NCBI GenBank assembly: GCA_964471225.1
Contig: CAYYEZ010000033.1
Coordinates: forward strand, 1-64,000
Source: JAGVJT01 sp964471225
GTDB lineage: Bacteria; Pseudomonadota; Gammaproteobacteria; Legionellales; Legionellaceae
Length of the DNA: 64,000 nucleotides
Direction of reading: 5' to 3'
Positions 60,513 through 64,000 of the stretch are shown here, piece after piece. The first letter of the stretch is position 1, and every line of letters starts with the position of its first letter. The notes under the pieces are model-generated. The model worked only from the letters and a program-made list of their open reading frames with translations. It searched no databases and was not told where the DNA came from. The position numbers and the translations under genes are program-made.

Positions 60513-61967
60513 TCACGCATCAAGTTCAACAAACTTATAATACTCAAGGACAACAGCCTGATCTGAAAAAGGATAACGGTTAAGCCCAATCTGCTGATAA
60601 TTTTCATGTCCTTTGCCTGCAATCAACACAATATCTTGTTTTGTAACAGATTTAAGCACAGAGAAAATCGCTTTTTTCCTATCTTGCTCTTGAGTCACAG
60701 TACTTTTACCTTGAATCACACCCTCTTGAATCTCTTCTATAATCACTAATGGATCTTCTGTTCTTGGGTTGTCGCTAGTAATCATCACCCGATCAGCATA
60801 ACGACTCGCTATCTCTCCCATCACCGGACGTTTTGTTTTGTCACGGTCTCCTCCGCATCCAAACACGACACAAAGTGAATTTTCTTTTAATTCTCGTAAG
60901 GTTTTAAGCGCATTCTCCAAAGCATCTGGAGTATGAGCATAATCGACAACCACACAAGGATGCTCATGAACAATTTCCATTCGACCGGGTGATGCGCTTA
61001 ATTCTGACATCAAGGCAGCCACTTCATCCATGTTAAATCCAGCAGCACCTAATGTCGTAATCACTGCTAATGTATTGTACACATTAAAAGCACCAATTAA
61101 TTTAATCTGAATATCCCACTCTCCCCACGGCGAGTGCAGTCTGAATGTGCTACCGTGTCGATGCAGCACAATATTTGACGCATGAATATCACTTGTGGCA
61201 TTGAAACCATAAGTATATATTTTCGTAGCAGGAGCAACATGGCTCTTCATTACTTCTGCATAGGCATCATCTTGATTAATCACCACAAAAGACAATTCCG
61301 TACGATTAAAAAGTTGAGCTTTAGCCTCTGCATAGGCATCCATGGTATGGTGATAATCGAGATGGTCATGCGTAAGATTTGTAAAAATAGCACCCTTAAA
61401 CAGCACACCACTCACACGTCCTTGTGAGAGCGCGTGCGAAGAGACCTCCATACACAGTGCTTGGGTCCCTTCTCTATAAGTGCTTGCTAGAAGAGATTGT
61501 AATAATACTGGATCAGGTGTGGTCAATCCGGTTGTCGAAATCGCACCAGGTGCACCAAAGCCTAAGGTACCAAGATACATAGCAGGCCGTCTCAAACGAG
61601 TGTACGCTTGTGCTAAAAGATAAGCGATCGTTGTCTTACCGTTCGTACCTGTCACACCTATCACCTCGATTTTTTGAGATGGATGATTAAAAAAACGACT
61701 TGCAATCTCGCCGCGTAATTGCGCAAGATTTTCGAATGGAACGCAACGATCGTCCATGACATGAGGCCAATCTTGGGGCGTATAAAGTACCGCTACAGCA
61801 CCTTGTTTAAGGGCGGTCTCGATAAATACCCTACCGTCAAAAGTAGTTCCTGGATAAGCGAGAAACACATCTCCTGGCTTTATTTTTCGACTGTCTTGCT
61901 CAATACCTAAGACTTCACAATCAGTCATGACAGGCATCCAAGGCGCAAGAAGTTCAGAAAGTTTCAT
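60513..61967 (-). CDS. murE: UDP-MurNAc-tripeptide synthetase (meso-DAP adding)
   Basis: 484 residues. ATP loop 'VIGVTGTNGKTTIAYLLAQA', the Lys-carbamate region 'AEAKAQLFNR', and 'ITSDNPRTEDPLVI', whose DNPR motif selects meso-diaminopimelate. It adds DAP to UDP-MurNAc-Ala-Glu. It overlaps ftsI by 4 bp. No murF follows. Confidence 0.95.
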   Translation of the reverse strand: MKLSELLAPWMPVMTDCEVLGIEQDSRKIKPGDVFLAYPGTTFDGRVFIETALKQGAVAVLYTPQDWPHVMDDRCVPFENLAQLRGEIASRFFNHPSQKIEVIGVTGTNGKTTIAYLLAQAYTRLRRPAMYLGTLGFGAPGAISTTGLTTPDPVLLQSLLASTYREGTQALCMEVSSHALSQGRVSGVLFKGAIFTNLTHDHLDYHHTMDAYAEAKAQLFNRTELSFVVINQDDAYAEVMKSHVAPATKIYTYGFNATSDIHASNIVLHRHGSTFRLHSPWGEWDIQIKLIGAFNVYNTLAVITTLGAAGFNMDEVAALMSELSASPGRMEIVHEHPCVVVDYAHTPDALENALKTLRELKENSLCVVFGCGGDRDKTKRPVMGEIASRYADRVMITSDNPRTEDPLVIIEEIQEGVIQGKSTVTQEQDRKKAIFSVLKSVTKQDIVLIAGKGHENYQQIGLNRYPFSDQAVVLEYYKFVELDA

Positions 61968-63637
61968 GATGTTGTACTCTCAGGTTGATCAGGCTCAATA
62001 TCTAAGGTACGCAAAGCAGCACCCATCACTTTAGCAAATAGAGGTGCTGCAACCTGACCTGCGTAATAAGCTGACAGACTCGGCTCATGAATCACAACAG
62101 CCACAACGAGTCTAGGTCTAGAAACTGGTGCAACACCTACGAAACTTGCGATATAACGTCGCTCACTATAACCATTTTTTCCGGCGATACGAGCAGTCCC
62201 TGTTTTACCTGCGACACGATAACCAGGAACTTTTGCTGGCACACCCGAACCTTCATTTACAACATACTCCATCATATCTAAGACTTGATCAGAAATCTCC
62301 GGTTTAATCACCTGAACACCTTGGGAATCGCTATCATAATGAAGAAGACGAATCGGATAAAGCTTTCCTTTGTTAGCAAAAATAGAGTACATTTTTGCTA
62401 ATTGCAATGTGGTCACAGACACGCCGTAACCGAAGCTTAATGTTGCCAGTACAAATGGATTTGCATCTTTTACACTCACAATCGAGCCTTCGGCTTCACC
62501 AGGATATCCACTTTCTGTGCGAACTCCGACACCACAGCGTAATAATAAATTAATCAGTTGTTCGGGTGGGCTACTCAGCACCATCTTAGTGACCCCAACG
62601 TTACTCGAGTGTTGTAACACACCTCGTACATCAAGAACACCATAATTATGAATGTCTCTTACAGTATGTCCATGTACGACCATCCAACTCGGATTCGTGT
62701 CAATAATTGAGTTAGGTGTATATAATCCTGTTTCTAGCGCACTTGCTATACTAAATGGCTTCATTACAGAGCCAGGCTCAAATGTATCGGTAATTGCTTT
62801 GTTGCGATAGTTGTCTCGGCTGTAACGACCTCGTGCATTCGGATTAAAAGAAGGCAAATTCGCGAGTGCTAAGATTTCTTGAGACACCGTATCTAAAACA
62901 ACCACAGACCCTGAGCGTGCATTGGTTTTATTTAGAGTTTCCTGGAGCGCATGGTAAGCAAAAAATTGAATGCGTCTATCAATACTCAAAGACAAATTCT
63001 TACCTGGTTTAGGCTCTTGAATGACGCCTAAATCATCAATTACACGACCTGTTCTATCTTTTAAAACACGTCTTTTGCCAGGTTCGCCGAATAACCAATC
63101 TTGATAAGCCAACTCTAAACCTTCGATACCATTATCATCAATATTAGTAAATCCTAATAGCTGAGCCATGCTATCGGCATCGGGATAGTAGCGTTTGAAC
63201 TCCTGTTGGAAATTTAACCCTGGGATATGTAGATCTCGAATTTTTTGAGCATCACTCGGAGGAAGCTGTCGCTTTAAATACACAAAACCACGCTTATTCA
63301 CAGACTGCACATATGAGGAAATACGCTTTGCTGGCATATTTAACAATTTTGCTAATTGTTTGAGTTGCTGTGGGTCAGGATGAAATAATTTGGGATTCAC
63401 CCAAAGAGACTGTACTGGCGTACTGACCGCAATTGAGTCTCCATTTCTATCTAGAATCATTCCTCGATATGCAGGAATATCAATGACACGAATACTACGA
63501 GCATTACCTTGCCCTTGTAAGAAGGACCTGTCTAAAACAGTCAACACCACCATGCGCCACACAAGCGCCATAAAAATTGCAATAAAAAAAATGCAAACTG
63601 CGTAAAAACGCAGTGCATGATGGCTCTTTTTTTTCAT
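61964..63637 (-). CDS. ftsI: Septal peptidoglycan transpeptidase FtsI (PBP3)
   Basis: 557 residues: an N-terminal membrane anchor ('AVCIFFIAIFMALVWRM'), a PBP dimer domain, then the transpeptidase: SxxK in 'FEPGSVMKPFS', SxN in 'QHSSNVGVTK' and KTG in 'VAGKTGTARIAG'. It cross-links septal peptidoglycan during division. It overlaps murE and ftsL by 4 bp each. Confidence 0.95.
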   Translation of the reverse strand: MKKKSHHALRFYAVCIFFIAIFMALVWRMVVLTVLDRSFLQGQGNARSIRVIDIPAYRGMILDRNGDSIAVSTPVQSLWVNPKLFHPDPQQLKQLAKLLNMPAKRISSYVQSVNKRGFVYLKRQLPPSDAQKIRDLHIPGLNFQQEFKRYYPDADSMAQLLGFTNIDDNGIEGLELAYQDWLFGEPGKRRVLKDRTGRVIDDLGVIQEPKPGKNLSLSIDRRIQFFAYHALQETLNKTNARSGSVVVLDTVSQEILALANLPSFNPNARGRYSRDNYRNKAITDTFEPGSVMKPFSIASALETGLYTPNSIIDTNPSWMVVHGHTVRDIHNYGVLDVRGVLQHSSNVGVTKMVLSSPPEQLINLLLRCGVGVRTESGYPGEAEGSIVSVKDANPFVLATLSFGYGVSVTTLQLAKMYSIFANKGKLYPIRLLHYDSDSQGVQVIKPEISDQVLDMMEYVVNEGSGVPAKVPGYRVAGKTGTARIAGKNGYSERRYIASFVGVAPVSRPRLVVAVVIHEPSLSAYYAGQVAAPLFAKVMGAALRTLDIEPDQPESTTS

Positions 63638-63972
63638 TGTGCTCGCAATACAAAAGCGCGTTTATCCGCAGGTAAAACCATGTGCAATTTTTCTGTTGCA
63701 AGCTGCTCAACACGCGCTGGTGTTGCAAGGCTGGCTTGCTCGAGTAACAATTGCCCCCACTGCAATTGTAGCTGATGTCCGCGCTCTTCTGCTAACTCCA
63801 ATTTGCTGTACGTCACACGATGCAAATTTGTGACATACACCACGGCCAACGCACTAAACAACATCAAAATCACAAGTATTGTTTGAAAATAAACTTGCTT
63901 AGAAACATGCATATTGACCCATTGTCCTTGAAAAACGCTCCCTTGATTGATCACTTTCGCTGCAGCATTCAT
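63634..63972 (-). CDS. ftsL: Cell division protein FtsL
   Basis: 112 residues: a short cytoplasmic N-terminus, one transmembrane helix ('QTILVILMLFSALAVVYVT') and a periplasmic coiled coil ('KLELAEERGHQLQLQWGQLL') ending in 'VLPADKRAFVLRAQ'. It forms FtsQLB with FtsB and FtsQ and activates FtsWI. Identification rests on layout, size and position between rsmH and ftsI. Confidence 0.9.
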   Translation of the reverse strand: MNAAAKVINQGSVFQGQWVNMHVSKQVYFQTILVILMLFSALAVVYVTNLHRVTYSKLELAEERGHQLQLQWGQLLLEQASLATPARVEQLATEKLHMVLPADKRAFVLRAQ

Positions 63973-64000
63973 GATAGTTTCTCCCCTATTCTAAGTACCG
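63969..64000 (-). CDS. rsmH: rsmH, last codons (partial)
   Basis: The minus-strand frame reads 'VLRIGEKLS' and a TGA that overlaps the ftsL start as ATGA. This matches the usual end of 16S rRNA (cytosine-1402-N4) methyltransferase RsmH (S-AVLR--EK), which always precedes ftsL in dcw clusters. Only ten codons are inside the window. Confidence 0.7.
   Translation of the reverse strand, partial: VLRIGEKLS

Noticed and set aside
1..64000. CRISPR arrays, tRNA or rRNA genes
   Set aside because: No regularly spaced repeats and no cloverleaf or rRNA-like stretches were seen on either strand.

Overview
The window looks like part of a chromosome of a low-GC gammaproteobacterium, probably order Legionellales (Legionella/Coxiella relatives). 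This is inferred from the following: a two-gene icmH(dotU)-icmF unit with lengths typical of Legionella Dot/Icm proteins and no type VI genes beside it; secreted proteins with a DUF1566-type domain like the C-terminus of the Legionella adhesin Lcl; unusual hypothetical proteins resembling effector candidates; and gammaproteobacterial gene orders (rlmD-relA, hemA-prfA-prmC, ubiC-ubiA, ybeY-corC, ftsL-ftsI-murE). I cannot name the genus.

Layout. Positions 1-2.8 kb are a mobile-DNA graveyard: a higBA-type toxin-antitoxin pair with a broken toxin, then a second killer/antidote pair cut by two nested insertions. Removing these restores the antidote frame exactly. One insertion is a cassette flanked by inverted-repeat elements carrying a gene with a eukaryote-like RVxF motif. 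Positions 2.8-4.6 kb hold umuDC with a palindromic operator. Positions 4.9-8.6 kb are secreted proteins. Then come grxC, a hypothetical gene, katG and two unknown genes (to 14.7 kb). From 14.9-18.0 kb is hemA-prfA-prmC. From 18.0-26.2 kb is a biotin region (bioC-bioD-bioA, a bioH-like esterase, bioF, bioB), split by a decayed IS3-family element and gene remnants. comEC, icmH-icmF-ppsR, yhbY, yajQ, ygfB, corA, acs, rdgB-dsbD and a short-chain dehydrogenase follow to 40.7 kb. The minus-strand run rnm-like/yciO-like/trpS/rluB/rlmD/relA covers 41.5-48.5 kb. After a Cys-rich secreted protein come ybeY, corC, an atypical response regulator, ubiC and ubiA. The right end has a huge beta-propeller protein, a purine nucleoside phosphorylase, nagZ, an unknown gene and the ftsL-ftsI-murE part of the dcw cluster, with the last codons of rsmH at the edge.

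Most interesting signal. Four short genes or gene segments (about 53-61 residues), three of them new small ORFs, share a motif: aromatic residue-x-x-Pro-x-Leu/Val, hydrophobic/acidic residues, then a Gly-rich tail. They lie at 8416-8577 (-), 41194-41376 (-), 48700-48864 (+) and 57436-57615 (-). Each is directly upstream, on the same strand, of a secreted protein from one paralogous family (N-terminal beta-rich module with 'YFTS-DC' signature, then DUF1566, Ig-like or beta-propeller domains). The peptides look like RiPP precursor leaders (lasso-type YxxP motif), yet no maturation enzyme is visible here. This dispersed peptide/secreted-protein cassette family is my best candidate for an undescribed system.

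How the genes work together. bioC, the bioH-like gene, bioF, bioA, bioD and bioB together cover pimeloyl-ACP methyl ester formation and hydrolysis through to biotin. ubiC-ubiA start ubiquinone synthesis. hemA starts tetrapyrrole synthesis and is coupled to translation-termination genes. relA, rlmD, rluB, trpS, ybeY and yhbY form a translation/stringent-response group. icmH-icmF would stabilise a Dot/Icm secretion system encoded elsewhere.
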